A stretch of 64,000 bases of DNA from Streptomyces sp. NBC_00878 (lineage in GTDB: Bacteria > Actinomycetota > Actinomycetes > Streptomycetales > Streptomycetaceae), in NCBI RefSeq assembly GCF_026341515.1, contig NZ_JAPEOK010000001.1, forward strand, positions 6,944,001-7,008,000. Direction: 5' to 3'. Within the stretch, counting starts at the first letter, position 1. Every line of letters starts with the position of its first letter. Under the pieces are notes generated by a model. That model ran no database searches. It saw only the letters and a list, made by a program, of their open reading frames with translations, and was not told where the DNA came from. Shown one piece after another: positions 24,001 to 31,864 of this stretch. The position numbers were made by a program, and so were the translations under genes.

Positions 24001-24666
24001 TCATTGGGAATCAGGCCTGCGGCGTGCGAGAAGGATTCCCCCGAGCGTGCTCTCCGCTGACGTGAGTGTCCTGTGTGACTCGACGGCGAAACCGGCATCG
24101 TTGAGCCAGGTGGTCATTCGGGCGTGCTGCCGACGATGGACATAGACCTTCATCGGGTGGTCGCCATAGCCCCGCGTCTTCAGCTGAGACTCATCACCGA
24201 CGTGGAAGCCGAGGAGCAGCGGGCCGCCGGGCCGTAGCACTCGGTGGAAGTGTGTGAGGACCGAGCTGATCTCGTCGTCGGGGATGTGGATCAGCGAATA
24301 CCAGGCGACCAGGCCCGCCATCGAGCCGTCGGCAAGGTCGAGGTCCGTCATGGAGCCGAGTTCGAACCGTAGGCCGGGGTGATCACGCCGGGCCACCTCG
24401 ATCATCCCGGGCGACAGGTCGATTCCGAACGCGTCCACGCCCAGTTCCCGCAAGTGGGCCGTGATCCTCCCCGACCCGCATCCCACGTCCGCGACCGGCC
24501 CTCCGCCACCGGTGCGCACCAGATCGGCGAACAGAGCCAAGAACGCGCGCTCATCAGGTGTTTCGTCCAGGAGGTCGCGCAACTGGTCCGCATAGCTGGC
24601 GGCGACGGTGTCGTAGGACGCCCGAGTGTCTTCCAACCAGCCGTTCGTGTTCGGCTCGATTCCCAT
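24001..24666 (-). CDS. Class I SAM-dependent methyltransferase, stop codon from the IS end
   Basis: A 221-residue methyltransferase: motif I VADVGCGSGRITAHL, motif II FGIDLSPGMIEVAR, then LRFELGSMTDLDLADGSM, and VLRPGGPLLLGFHVGD. Substrate unknown. Its TGA stop (24001-24003, complement) is the first three bases of the IS terminal repeat TGAGCGG. The last native codons give ARRRPDSQ, so the insertion cut at or very near the end and only a few C-terminal residues can be missing. Start MGIEPNTNG at 24666. Confidence 0.9.
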   Translation of the reverse strand: MGIEPNTNGWLEDTRASYDTVAASYADQLRDLLDETPDERAFLALFADLVRTGGGGPVADVGCGSGRITAHLRELGVDAFGIDLSPGMIEVARRDHPGLRFELGSMTDLDLADGSMAGLVAWYSLIHIPDDEISSVLTHFHRVLRPGGPLLLGFHVGDESQLKTRGYGDHPMKVYVHRRQHARMTTWLNDAGFAVESHRTLTSAESTLGGILLARRRPDSQ

Positions 24667-24679
24667 GACCGCAGGTTAT

Positions 24680-25234
24680 CTACGGCCGCCCGCTGGACGT
24701 CTGGCCGCCGGGTGTCTGGCTGCCAGGTGTCTGGCCGCCAGGGGTCCCCGCCCGGGGTGTCCGTGTGGTGAGTTCGGACAGGTGGTGCAGGGAGTTGGTG
24801 AGGTGGTCGGGGGCGAACGGCGGGAACTGGATGCCGCGCTCCCGGATGTACTGCGGTACCGCCGACCAGTCGTAGGTGAGCGTGACCTCGGTGTCGGAGG
24901 GGCCGTGCGGCGTCAGGTCGTAGCGCCAGAGCCAGCCGCCGAACTCCAGGTCGCCGTCGCCCTTGTCCTGGCCCGTCAGCCAGCCGATGGCGTGCGGTGG
25001 GTCGAGTACCTGGACCTTGTTGACCACCTGGTAGTCGCCGTTCGGATGCTTTGCGTGGTGCATGGCCATCCGGAAAATCTGGCCCACCTCGGTCAGCGGC
25101 GCCCGGTCGACAGGTTCCTGGACCCAGCCCGTGCCGTCGATCGCCGCATGGGTCGTCGGGTCTGCCAGCACCGCGAAGACCCTCGCGGGGGGCGCGGCGA
25201 CCGTCAGGGTGGCGCTCACGTTCTCCTGGTGCAT
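24680..25234 (-). CDS. SRPBCC-family protein
   Basis: A 184-residue START/Bet v1-like protein: SATLTVAAPPARVFAVLADP (first strand and helix), WVQEPVDRAPLTEVGQIFRM, VLDPPHAIGWLTG, TEVTLTYDWSAVP. The tail after residue 160 is a TPGGQTPGSQTPGGQ repeat encoded by a short tandem repeat. The start at 25234 has AAGGAG about nine bases upstream; an upstream ATG at 25309 would translate the CATTGCATGCCTTGT repeats and is rejected. Lies 13 bp before the methyltransferase gene and may form an operon with it. Confidence 0.88.
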   Translation of the reverse strand: MHQENVSATLTVAAPPARVFAVLADPTTHAAIDGTGWVQEPVDRAPLTEVGQIFRMAMHHAKHPNGDYQVVNKVQVLDPPHAIGWLTGQDKGDGDLEFGGWLWRYDLTPHGPSDTEVTLTYDWSAVPQYIRERGIQFPPFAPDHLTNSLHHLSELTTRTPRAGTPGGQTPGSQTPGGQTSSGRP

Positions 25235-25261
25235 GGTGGCCCGCTCCTTGGCGTCCCTTGT

Positions 25262-25291
25262 CATTGCATGCCTTGTCATTGCATGCCTTGT
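25262..25291. repeat. 15-bp tandem repeat upstream of the SRPBCC gene
   Basis: CATTGCATGCCTTGT occurs twice in tandem (25262-25276, 25277-25291), followed by CTCATG-type partial copies. It lies in the 5' leader or promoter of the SRPBCC gene. Confidence 0.7.
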
Positions 25292-25426
25292 CGTCTCATG
25301 CCGTCTCATGCCCTCTCATCTCGTTCCCCGGGCTGTGCGAAGTGCGGTCGGGGGACGTTCCCACCATGTAGACGACGCGGCGGGGCGAAACTCATCGGAC
25401 GTGTCGGCGGAAGCGCCAAGGGCTGC

Positions 25427-27001
25427 TCACGCGTGGCGTAGTGCGAACCACAGGTCCATGCGGACGTCGGGGTCGTCCAGGTCCGTGGACAGCAGCGTCG
25501 CGCAGCGGGCCACCCGCTGGCGGACCGTGTTGCGGTGGACGGAGAGGGCGACCGCCGTGCGGTCCCAACTGCCGTGCAGGGAGAGCCAGGTGCGGAGGGT
25601 CTCCACGAGGGCGGGGTTCGCCGCGATGGGTGCGAGGACCGTACGGGCGTGGGCGGCGGCCTCGGCCGGGGGGACCAGGCCGGTCAGGCCCGGGTGTTCG
25701 CCGTGGCGGACCAGGCGGGCGCGGGTGGCCCTCGCCCGGGACAGGGCACGCGCCGCCTGAGTGTCGGCGGACGCCCACTCGTGCGGGCCGACCGGGGCGC
25801 TCGCGCCGCACGTCCAGCCCGGCTGGGCGACGAGTTCGCGGTGGCCCGCGGGCACCAGGACCCGTACGACGTCACCCTCGCCCTCGCCCTCACCGGCCAC
25901 GTCCACCAGCGCCGAGCCGAGCGCCGCCCCGAGCGCGGACGCGGCGACCGCGTCCGGCGGCGGACCGTCCGGCCGGGCGTGCACCACCACCCATCGTCCG
26001 CCGTCGCCGCCACCCAGCAGCGGCGCGACCTCCTCCGGAGCGGCGCCCAGCAGCAGCCGTACGAGCGCCGAGGAGCGGGCCGCGCCCCTGCTGCTCTGGT
26101 GCTCCCCGGTGAGGAGGGAGAGCAGCACGGCGCCTACGGACGCGATCGTGTGGTCGCCCGGTTCGCGGCGCGGGGATGCCACGCCCAGCACGAAGCCCTG
26201 ACCGGTGCCGAGGGCGTACGCGGCGAGGTGGACCCCGGCGGCCGTGTCACTGGCGGAGGAGGGGGTGGGGCCGGTCCCGGAACTGCCCTCGGTGGCCGGG
26301 CGCACCACCGCCACCAGCCCGGCCAGTGCCCCGCTCACCTCCGCGCCGGAGCCTGCACCCGAGCCGGAACTCGCACCCACCCCCACCCCCGGCAACCGCC
26401 CCGCCGAAGCCACCTCCCCGCCATCCGGGGCGTACAGCGCGGCCCTGCCGCCCACCCGCTGGGCGAGCTGGCGCAGGACTGACGGGACAGGGTCCGGGCG
26501 GGCCGCGGCGGCGGCCAGGCTCTGCTGGGCCTCTGTGACGCGGCGCAGTTCCGTGTGCCGGGCCTGGGCCATCAGCTGCCAGACCGCCCGGGCCACGCCC
26601 GAGAACGTCGTGCGGGGCGGGACCTCCACCAGCGGCAGCCCGTAGTCGTCGCAGGCCGCCACCAGCGCGCGCGGAACCGTGTCGTGCACCGGCGCCACGC
26701 CGAAGCCGAGCGCGGCGCCGCCCGCCGCCACGATTCGGGAGACGTAGTCGTCGAAGTACGTGCCCGAGCCCGCCGCCTCCGGGATGTGCACCCCTGCCGT
26801 GAGCAGCAGCTCGCCGCCGAGCAGATACGGGTATGGGTCCGCCATCTCCGAGGTGTGGGCCCAGTGGATCACCGTGGCCGGATCGTGTGGCCCCGCGATC
26901 TGGCGCAGGCCGAGGTCCTCCCGGGCCAGCAGTGCGGCGAGAGTGACGGGAGGTGTGGGTGGGACAGCGGGGGCGGAACCGTGAACGGCAGAGTTCGGCA
27001 T
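25427..27001 (-). CDS. PucR-family transcriptional regulator
   Basis: A 524-residue regulator. The N-terminal PucR domain (about 18-140) contains PPVTLAALLAREDLGLRQIA and PYPYLLGGELLLTAG; a middle region of low similarity has Gly/Ser stretches; the C-terminal HTH_30 reads LRTWLSLHGSWDRTAVALSV, HRNTVRQRVARC. ATG 27001 follows GGAGGAAACGTCCACC and is preferred over far-upstream ATGs. Divergent from the symporter/ureohydrolase/TPP-enzyme operon, which it probably controls in response to a nitrogenous substrate; PucR relatives control purine, GABA and polyamine catabolism. Confidence 0.93.
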   Translation of the reverse strand: MPNSAVHGSAPAVPPTPPVTLAALLAREDLGLRQIAGPHDPATVIHWAHTSEMADPYPYLLGGELLLTAGVHIPEAAGSGTYFDDYVSRIVAAGGAALGFGVAPVHDTVPRALVAACDDYGLPLVEVPPRTTFSGVARAVWQLMAQARHTELRRVTEAQQSLAAAAARPDPVPSVLRQLAQRVGGRAALYAPDGGEVASAGRLPGVGVGASSGSGAGSGAEVSGALAGLVAVVRPATEGSSGTGPTPSSASDTAAGVHLAAYALGTGQGFVLGVASPRREPGDHTIASVGAVLLSLLTGEHQSSRGAARSSALVRLLLGAAPEEVAPLLGGGDGGRWVVVHARPDGPPPDAVAASALGAALGSALVDVAGEGEGEGDVVRVLVPAGHRELVAQPGWTCGASAPVGPHEWASADTQAARALSRARATRARLVRHGEHPGLTGLVPPAEAAAHARTVLAPIAANPALVETLRTWLSLHGSWDRTAVALSVHRNTVRQRVARCATLLSTDLDDPDVRMDLWFALRHA

Positions 27002-27036
27002 GGTGGACGTTTCCTCCATCCGATCCGGCAGCAGTG

Positions 27037-27056
27037 GATGAAACGTACACTTCATC
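27037..27056. promoter_or_regulatory. Inverted repeat GATGAA-N8-TTCATC in the PucR/symporter gap
   Basis: Perfect 6-bp arms at 27037-27042 and 27051-27056. The sequence GATGAAACGTA recurs in the gap before the ureohydrolase as GATGAAGCGTA (28763-28773). Lies 36 bp upstream of the PucR start; candidate operator of PucR. Confidence 0.55.
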
Positions 27057-27263
27057 GTTCCTTTCCAGCCACCTAGGGTCGTCCCCACCGGAGGCCGCGG
27101 GTACGGGCGGATGTCCCCGCGAACAGGCCACGCGAAGACACGAGGCGAAGAAGCCATGGCGATGACGCCATGCGGCGATGCCACGCGCGGTCAGTCACCG
27201 GCGAACCCCCAGCACACACCCACCCGCACGACACGCCACCGAACGCGCGAAGAGGAGCCCCCT

Positions 27264-28739
27264 ATGGCCGTCGACTACACCGTGATCGTCGTCTACCTCG
27301 TGGGGATGCTCGCCATGGGCTGGTGGGGCATGCGCCGCGCCAGGTCCAAGAGCGATTTCCTGGTCGCGGGGCGGCGGCTCGGCCCGACGATGTACTCCGG
27401 CACCATGGCCGCGATCGTCCTCGGCGGCGCCTCCACCATCGGCGGCGTCGGCCTCGGCTACCAGTACGGGCTCTCCGGTGCCTGGATGGTCTTCACCATC
27501 GGCCTCGGTCTCCTCGCCCTCTCCGTCTTCTTCTCGGCCCGCATCGCCCGCCTGAAGGTCTACACCGTCTCCGAGATGCTCGACCTGCGGTACGGCGGCC
27601 GGGCCGGACTGATCTCGGGCGTCGTCATGTGGGCGTACACCCTCATGCTCGCGGTGACGTCGACCATCGCGTACGCCACGATCTTCGACGTCCTCTTCGA
27701 CATGAACCGGACCGTCGCGATCATCCTCGGCGGCTCGATCGTCGTCGCGTACTCGACGCTCGGCGGCATGTGGTCGATCACCCTCACCGACATGGTCCAG
27801 TTCGTCGTCAAGACCATCGGTGTGCTGCTGCTCCTGCTCCCCATCGCGGTCGTCAAGGCCGGCGGGTTCAGCGAGATGAAGGCCTCGCTGCCCACCGAGT
27901 ACTTCGACCCGCTGGGCATCGGCGGCGAGACGATCTTCACGTACGTACTGATCTACACGTTCGGCATGCTGATCGGGCAGGACATCTGGCAGCGCGTGTT
28001 CACCGCGCGCAGTGACACGACGGCCAAGTGGGGCGGCACGGTCGCGGGCACGTACTGCCTGGTGTACGCGCTCGCCGGTGCCGTCATCGGTACGGCGGCC
28101 AAGGTGCTCTACCCGAAGCTGGCCAGCGCGGACGACGCCTTCGCGACCATCGTCAAGGATGAACTGCCCGTCGGTGTAAGGGGGTTGGTCCTTGCCGCCG
28201 CCCTCGCCGCCGTGATGTCCACATCCTCCGGAGCCCTTATCGCCTGCGCGACCGTCGCCAACAACGACATCTGGTCGCGGCTGCGCGGAGCCGTGACGAG
28301 CGGGAGCGGGAGCGGGACCGAGGACGCGCACGACGAGGTCCGGGGCAACCGTGCCTTCATCCTCATCATGGGCATCGCGGTCATCTGTACGGCGATCGCG
28401 CTCAACAACGTCATCGAGGCCCTGACCGTCGCGTACAACCTGCTCGTCGGCGGTCTCCTCGTGCCCATCCTCGGCGGACTGCTCTGGAAGCGCGGCACCG
28501 CCCAGGGCGCCCTCGCCGCCGTCGCGGTCGGCGGCCTCGCGGTGATCGGCCTGATGGCCACCTACGGAATCCTCGCGAACGAACCCGTCTACTACGGGCT
28601 CCTCGCCTCCCTCGCCGTCTACGTGGTCGTCTCGCTCGTCACCCCCGCGACCGACGCGGCGGTCCTCGCCGCCTGGCGCGAGCGGCTCGCGGGCCGGGGC
28701 TCCGAACCCGTGTCCGACCGCGTTCCGGCCCACCAGTAA
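27264..28739 (+). CDS. Sodium:solute symporter (SSS family)
   Basis: A 491-residue polytopic membrane protein with about 13 hydrophobic segments. SSS signatures: [20 protein letters not shown] near the N-terminus, [20 protein letters not shown] (TM2 sodium-binding region), [14 protein letters not shown] and [20 protein letters not shown] (TM8). Start MAVDYTV has AGAGGAGCC about seven bases upstream. First gene of an operon with the ureohydrolase and TPP enzyme; it probably imports their substrate (a guanidino compound, amino acid or amine) with Na+. Substrate inferred. Confidence 0.94.
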   Translation: MAVDYTVIVVYLVGMLAMGWWGMRRARSKSDFLVAGRRLGPTMYSGTMAAIVLGGASTIGGVGLGYQYGLSGAWMVFTIGLGLLALSVFFSARIARLKVYTVSEMLDLRYGGRAGLISGVVMWAYTLMLAVTSTIAYATIFDVLFDMNRTVAIILGGSIVVAYSTLGGMWSITLTDMVQFVVKTIGVLLLLLPIAVVKAGGFSEMKASLPTEYFDPLGIGGETIFTYVLIYTFGMLIGQDIWQRVFTARSDTTAKWGGTVAGTYCLVYALAGAVIGTAAKVLYPKLASADDAFATIVKDELPVGVRGLVLAAALAAVMSTSSGALIACATVANNDIWSRLRGAVTSGSGSGTEDAHDEVRGNRAFILIMGIAVICTAIALNNVIEALTVAYNLLVGGLLVPILGGLLWKRGTAQGALAAVAVGGLAVIGLMATYGILANEPVYYGLLASLAVYVVVSLVTPATDAAVLAAWRERLAGRGSEPVSDRVPAHQ

Positions 28740-28755
28740 AGTCGGAGAAGCCGTA

Positions 28756-28775
28756 CATACGCGATGAAGCGTATG
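28756..28775. promoter_or_regulatory. Inverted repeat CATACGC-N6-GCGTATG before the ureohydrolase
   Basis: Perfect 7-bp arms (28756-28762, 28769-28775) with GATGAA as spacer, 26 bp before the ureohydrolase start. It overlaps the GATGAARCGTA word shared with the PucR promoter region; could be an internal operator or a short stem-loop near the ribosome site. Confidence 0.5.
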
Positions 28776-28801
28776 AAGAGTGGGAAAGAAGGCATAACCC
28801 T

Positions 28802-29803
28802 ATGAGTAGGTACGAGACGCCCCGCGGGCCCGTCGACTCGTCCCGCGTGCCGCGGTACGCGGGGCCGGCGACCTTCGCCCGGCTGCCCCGGCTCGACGAG
28901 GTCGGCAGCACCGACGTCGCCGTGGTCGGAGTGCCGTTCGACGCGGGCGTCTCGTACCGGCCCGGGGCCCGCTTCGGCGGCAACGCGATCCGCGAGGCGA
29001 GCCGTCTCCTGCGCCCGTACAACCCGGCGCAGGACGCCTCGCCGTTCGCCCTCGCCCAGGTCGCGGACGCCGGTGACATCGCCGCGAACCCGTACAACAT
29101 CAACGAGGCCGTGGAGACCGTCGAGGGCGCCGCCGACGAACTCCTCGGCACCGGCGCCCGGTTGATGACCCTCGGCGGCGACCACACCATCGCGCTGCCG
29201 CTGCTGCGCGCGGTCGCCAAGAAGCACGGGCCGGTGGCTCTCCTCCACTTCGACGCCCATCTCGACACCTGGGACACGTACTTCGGCGCGGAGTACACGC
29301 ACGGTACGCCGTTCCGCCGGGCCGTCGAGGAGGGGATCCTGGACACGGAGGCCCTCTCCCACGTCGGCATCCGCGGCCCGCTCTACGGCAGGCAGGACCT
29401 CACCGCCGACGAGAAGCTCGGCTTCGGCATCGTCACCTCCGCCGACGTCTACCGGCGCGGCGCCGACGAGGTCGCCGACCAGCTGCGCCAGCGCATCGGC
29501 GACCGCCCGCTCTACATCTCCATCGACATCGACTGCCTCGACCCGGCCCACGCGCCCGGCACGGGGACGCCCGAGGCGGGCGGCATGACCTCCCGCGAAC
29601 TCCTGGAGATCCTGCGCGGCCTGGCCTCCTGCCACCTGGTCTCCGCCGACGTCGTCGAGGTCGCCCCCGCGTACGATCACGCCGAGATCACCTCCGTCGC
29701 CGCGTCCCACACGGCGTACGAACTCACCACCATCATGTCCCGCCAGATCGCGCAGGCCCGGGCCGAAACCGCGCAGGCGCCCGAGGAGACCGACGCCAAG
29801 TGA
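28802..29803 (+). CDS. Ureohydrolase: agmatinase / guanidinobutyrase
   Basis: A 333-residue Mn-dependent ureohydrolase releasing urea from a guanidino substrate. All metal ligands are visible: GGDHTIALP near residue 127, [10 protein letters not shown], and [19 protein letters not shown]. The region [20 protein letters not shown] is typical of the agmatinase/guanidinobutyrase branch rather than arginase. Coupled to the next gene by a GTGA overlap. With a TPP enzyme resembling 2-ketoarginine decarboxylase next to it, 4-guanidinobutyrate is as likely a substrate as agmatine; the sequence alone does not decide. Confidence 0.93.
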   Translation: MSRYETPRGPVDSSRVPRYAGPATFARLPRLDEVGSTDVAVVGVPFDAGVSYRPGARFGGNAIREASRLLRPYNPAQDASPFALAQVADAGDIAANPYNINEAVETVEGAADELLGTGARLMTLGGDHTIALPLLRAVAKKHGPVALLHFDAHLDTWDTYFGAEYTHGTPFRRAVEEGILDTEALSHVGIRGPLYGRQDLTADEKLGFGIVTSADVYRRGADEVADQLRQRIGDRPLYISIDIDCLDPAHAPGTGTPEAGGMTSRELLEILRGLASCHLVSADVVEVAPAYDHAEITSVAASHTAYELTTIMSRQIAQARAETAQAPEETDAK

Positions 29804-31518
29804 CCCACGACCACGACCTGGTGCTCCGCCCGACCACCGCGCAGACGGAGGCCGCACTCAACCCTCCACCCGGACGCAACGGCGGAGACCTGGTCGTGGA
29901 GACCCTCACCGGTCTCGGCGCGACCACCGTCTTCGGCCTGCCCGGCCAGCACGCGCTCGGCATGTTCGACGCGCTGCGCCGCTCCGACCTCGCCTACGTC
30001 GGCCTGCGGGTCGAGAACAACGCAGGGTTCGCGGCCGACGCGTACGGCCGGATCACCGGCGAGGCCGCTCCGCTGCTGCTCTCGACGGGCCCCGGCGCGC
30101 TCACCTCGCTGGCCGCGCTCCAGGAGGCGGCCGCGGCATCGGCCCCCGTTCTCGCCATCAGCAGCCAGATCCCGACCGCGGGGCTCGGCGGCGGCCGGCA
30201 CGGCCATCTGCACGAACTCCCGGACCAGCAGGCCTCGTTCAGGGGCGTCGTGAAGTCCGTCCACACCGTCCGTACGCAGTCGCAGATCCCGTCCGCGATC
30301 GCCGAGGCCTGGGAGTCGGCACTGACCGCCCCGCACGGTCCGGTGTGGGTGGAGATCCCACAGGACGTGCTGCTCGCCGAGACGTCCCTGCCCGTCGTCA
30401 CCGCCGTGGACGCCGCGCCCCACGACCTCCCGCCCCGCCCCGAACTGACCGCCGTGGCAGCCCACTTGCTCTCGAAGGCGGCCCGCCCCGCGATCATCGC
30501 GGGCGGCGGAGTCGTACGGGCCGACGCGTCCGGCAAGCTGCGACAGCTCGCCGAACGGCTCAACGCGCCGGTCGTCACCACCTTCGGCGGCAAGGGTGCC
30601 TTCCCCTGGAACCACCCGCTCTCCCTCCAGTCCTGGCTGGAGGACCGGCACATCACGGACTTCCTGGAGGACGCCGACGTCCTGCTCGTCGTCGGCTCGG
30701 GGCTCGGCGAACTCTCCTCGAACTACTACACGTTCAAGCCGCGCGGCCGGGTCATCCAGATCGAGGCCGACCTCGGCAAACTGGAGTCCAACCACCCGGC
30801 CCTCGGCATCCACGCGGACGCCCGCCTCGCCCTGTCGGCGCTCCTCGAAACCGTGCCCGAAGGGACTGTTCCCGTACGGGACGACGCGGTGGCCGCCGAC
30901 CGCGTACGGGCCGTGCTCGGTCTCGTCCGTGAGCGCATCGACTCCCAGGAACTCACCCTGGAACAGCGGGTGTTGGCAGCCGTCCGCGAGGCCCTGCCCG
31001 ACCGGTCGGCCAGCTTCTGGGACATGACGATCCTCGCCTACTGGGCCTGGTCCGCCTTCGACGCCCGCCGGCCGAACACCATGCACTCGGCCCAGGGCGC
31101 GGGCGGTCTCGGTTACGCCTTCCCGGCGGCGATCGGCGGCGCGGTGGCCGACCCGACCCACCCCGTCCTCGCGGTCTCCGGCGACGGCGGCGCGCTGTAC
31201 TCCATCGCCGAACTGGCCACCGCAAGGCAGCACAACCTCGACGTGACCTGGCTCATCGTCGACGACGGCGGCTACGGCATCCTGCGCGAGTACATGACCG
31301 ACGCCTTCGGCCAGTCCACGGCGACGGAACTGTCCCGCCCGGACTACGTGGCGCTCGCGGAGTCCTTCGGCGTCCCCGGTGTACGGACCACCCCGGACAC
31401 CCTCGCCGACGACCTCGCCAAGTCCCTTGCCACGCCCGGCCCTTCGGTGGTCGTGCTGCCGGTACTGCTGCGGATGTTCGCGCCGACGCATCTGGACGCG
31501 CCGACGCATCTGGACTGA
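29800..31518 (+). CDS. TPP-dependent enzyme, acetolactate-synthase / 2-ketoarginine-decarboxylase-like
   Basis: A 572-residue three-domain TPP enzyme. N-terminal PYR domain: [19 protein letters not shown] and [15 protein letters not shown] with the activating Glu. Central domain: [21 protein letters not shown]-terminal PP domain: [18 protein letters not shown] then [17 protein letters not shown]; the metal-binding GDG...NN motif ends in DD here. GTG start overlaps the ureohydrolase stop. Length and neighbours fit AruI-like decarboxylases that feed guanidinobutyrate to a ureohydrolase; acetolactate synthase is unlikely because no small regulatory subunit is nearby. The C-terminus ends with a short duplicated APTHLD. 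Confidence 0.9.
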   Translation: MTHDHDLVLRPTTAQTEAALNPPPGRNGGDLVVETLTGLGATTVFGLPGQHALGMFDALRRSDLAYVGLRVENNAGFAADAYGRITGEAAPLLLSTGPGALTSLAALQEAAAASAPVLAISSQIPTAGLGGGRHGHLHELPDQQASFRGVVKSVHTVRTQSQIPSAIAEAWESALTAPHGPVWVEIPQDVLLAETSLPVVTAVDAAPHDLPPRPELTAVAAHLLSKAARPAIIAGGGVVRADASGKLRQLAERLNAPVVTTFGGKGAFPWNHPLSLQSWLEDRHITDFLEDADVLLVVGSGLGELSSNYYTFKPRGRVIQIEADLGKLESNHPALGIHADARLALSALLETVPEGTVPVRDDAVAADRVRAVLGLVRERIDSQELTLEQRVLAAVREALPDRSASFWDMTILAYWAWSAFDARRPNTMHSAQGAGGLGYAFPAAIGGAVADPTHPVLAVSGDGGALYSIAELATARQHNLDVTWLIVDDGGYGILREYMTDAFGQSTATELSRPDYVALAESFGVPGVRTTPDTLADDLAKSLATPGPSVVVLPVLLRMFAPTHLDAPTHLD

Positions 31519-31567
31519 GGCCAACGGCCCGCTCACGTGGAGGGTTTGCCGCCCCGTGGCGCCCAGG

Positions 31568-31765
31568 TCAGTCCCAGAGGGAGATCGCCAGGGCCAGGGC
31601 GGCGACCGGGATCAGCAGCCACGGCTCGGCCAGGACCAGGAGCCCGGTGAAGATCAGGGCGAAGTACGCCAGTGCCTTGGCGGAGTGCCGCTTGGCTCTG
31701 TTCTTCTTCGTGCCCTTGTTCTTCGTCGCGGTTGCGGTGGTGGGGTTCATGTCGATGTCCGTCAT
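31568..31765 (-). CDS. Small membrane protein, unknown
   Basis: A 65-residue protein with a Lys-rich N-terminus (KNKGTKKNRAKRHSAK) and two closely spaced hydrophobic segments (ALAYFALIFTGLLVLAE, LLIPVAALALAISLW). It converges on the TPP enzyme gene. ATG 31765 was chosen for a weak GAGG site; an ATG at 31750 is possible. No family recognised. Confidence 0.65.
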   Translation of the reverse strand: MTDIDMNPTTATATKNKGTKKNRAKRHSAKALAYFALIFTGLLVLAEPWLLIPVAALALAISLWD

Positions 31766-31864
31766 GGCACTCAGCCTCGTCGCGAGAGCACCGCCCTCGC
31801 GTCGGCGAAGCCCGCCTACCTGGGTGATGACCACCGACGCGTACGTAGTGCCGGCACGGTGCGG

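Larger units (their letters stand above)
22758..24003 (-). mobile_element. Insertion sequence copy 2, inverted, with 426-bp internal deletion
   Basis: Same element as 13497-15168 in opposite orientation, 1,246 bp. The length difference of 426 bp equals one clean deletion: the sequence ending TTCCGGCGG (13618 in copy 1) is fused to GGGCCTTGAG (14045 in copy 1), at about 23883 here. This removes the 5' part of the passenger gene; transposase and both ends are intact. Flanks are CCCAG and TTGGGA, with no target duplication visible. Confidence 0.92.

Noticed and set aside
13497..24003. Direct proof of a composite transposon
   Set aside because: Outer flanks share no target duplication, and swapping the inner flanks to model an inversion does not restore one either; kept only as a hypothesis.
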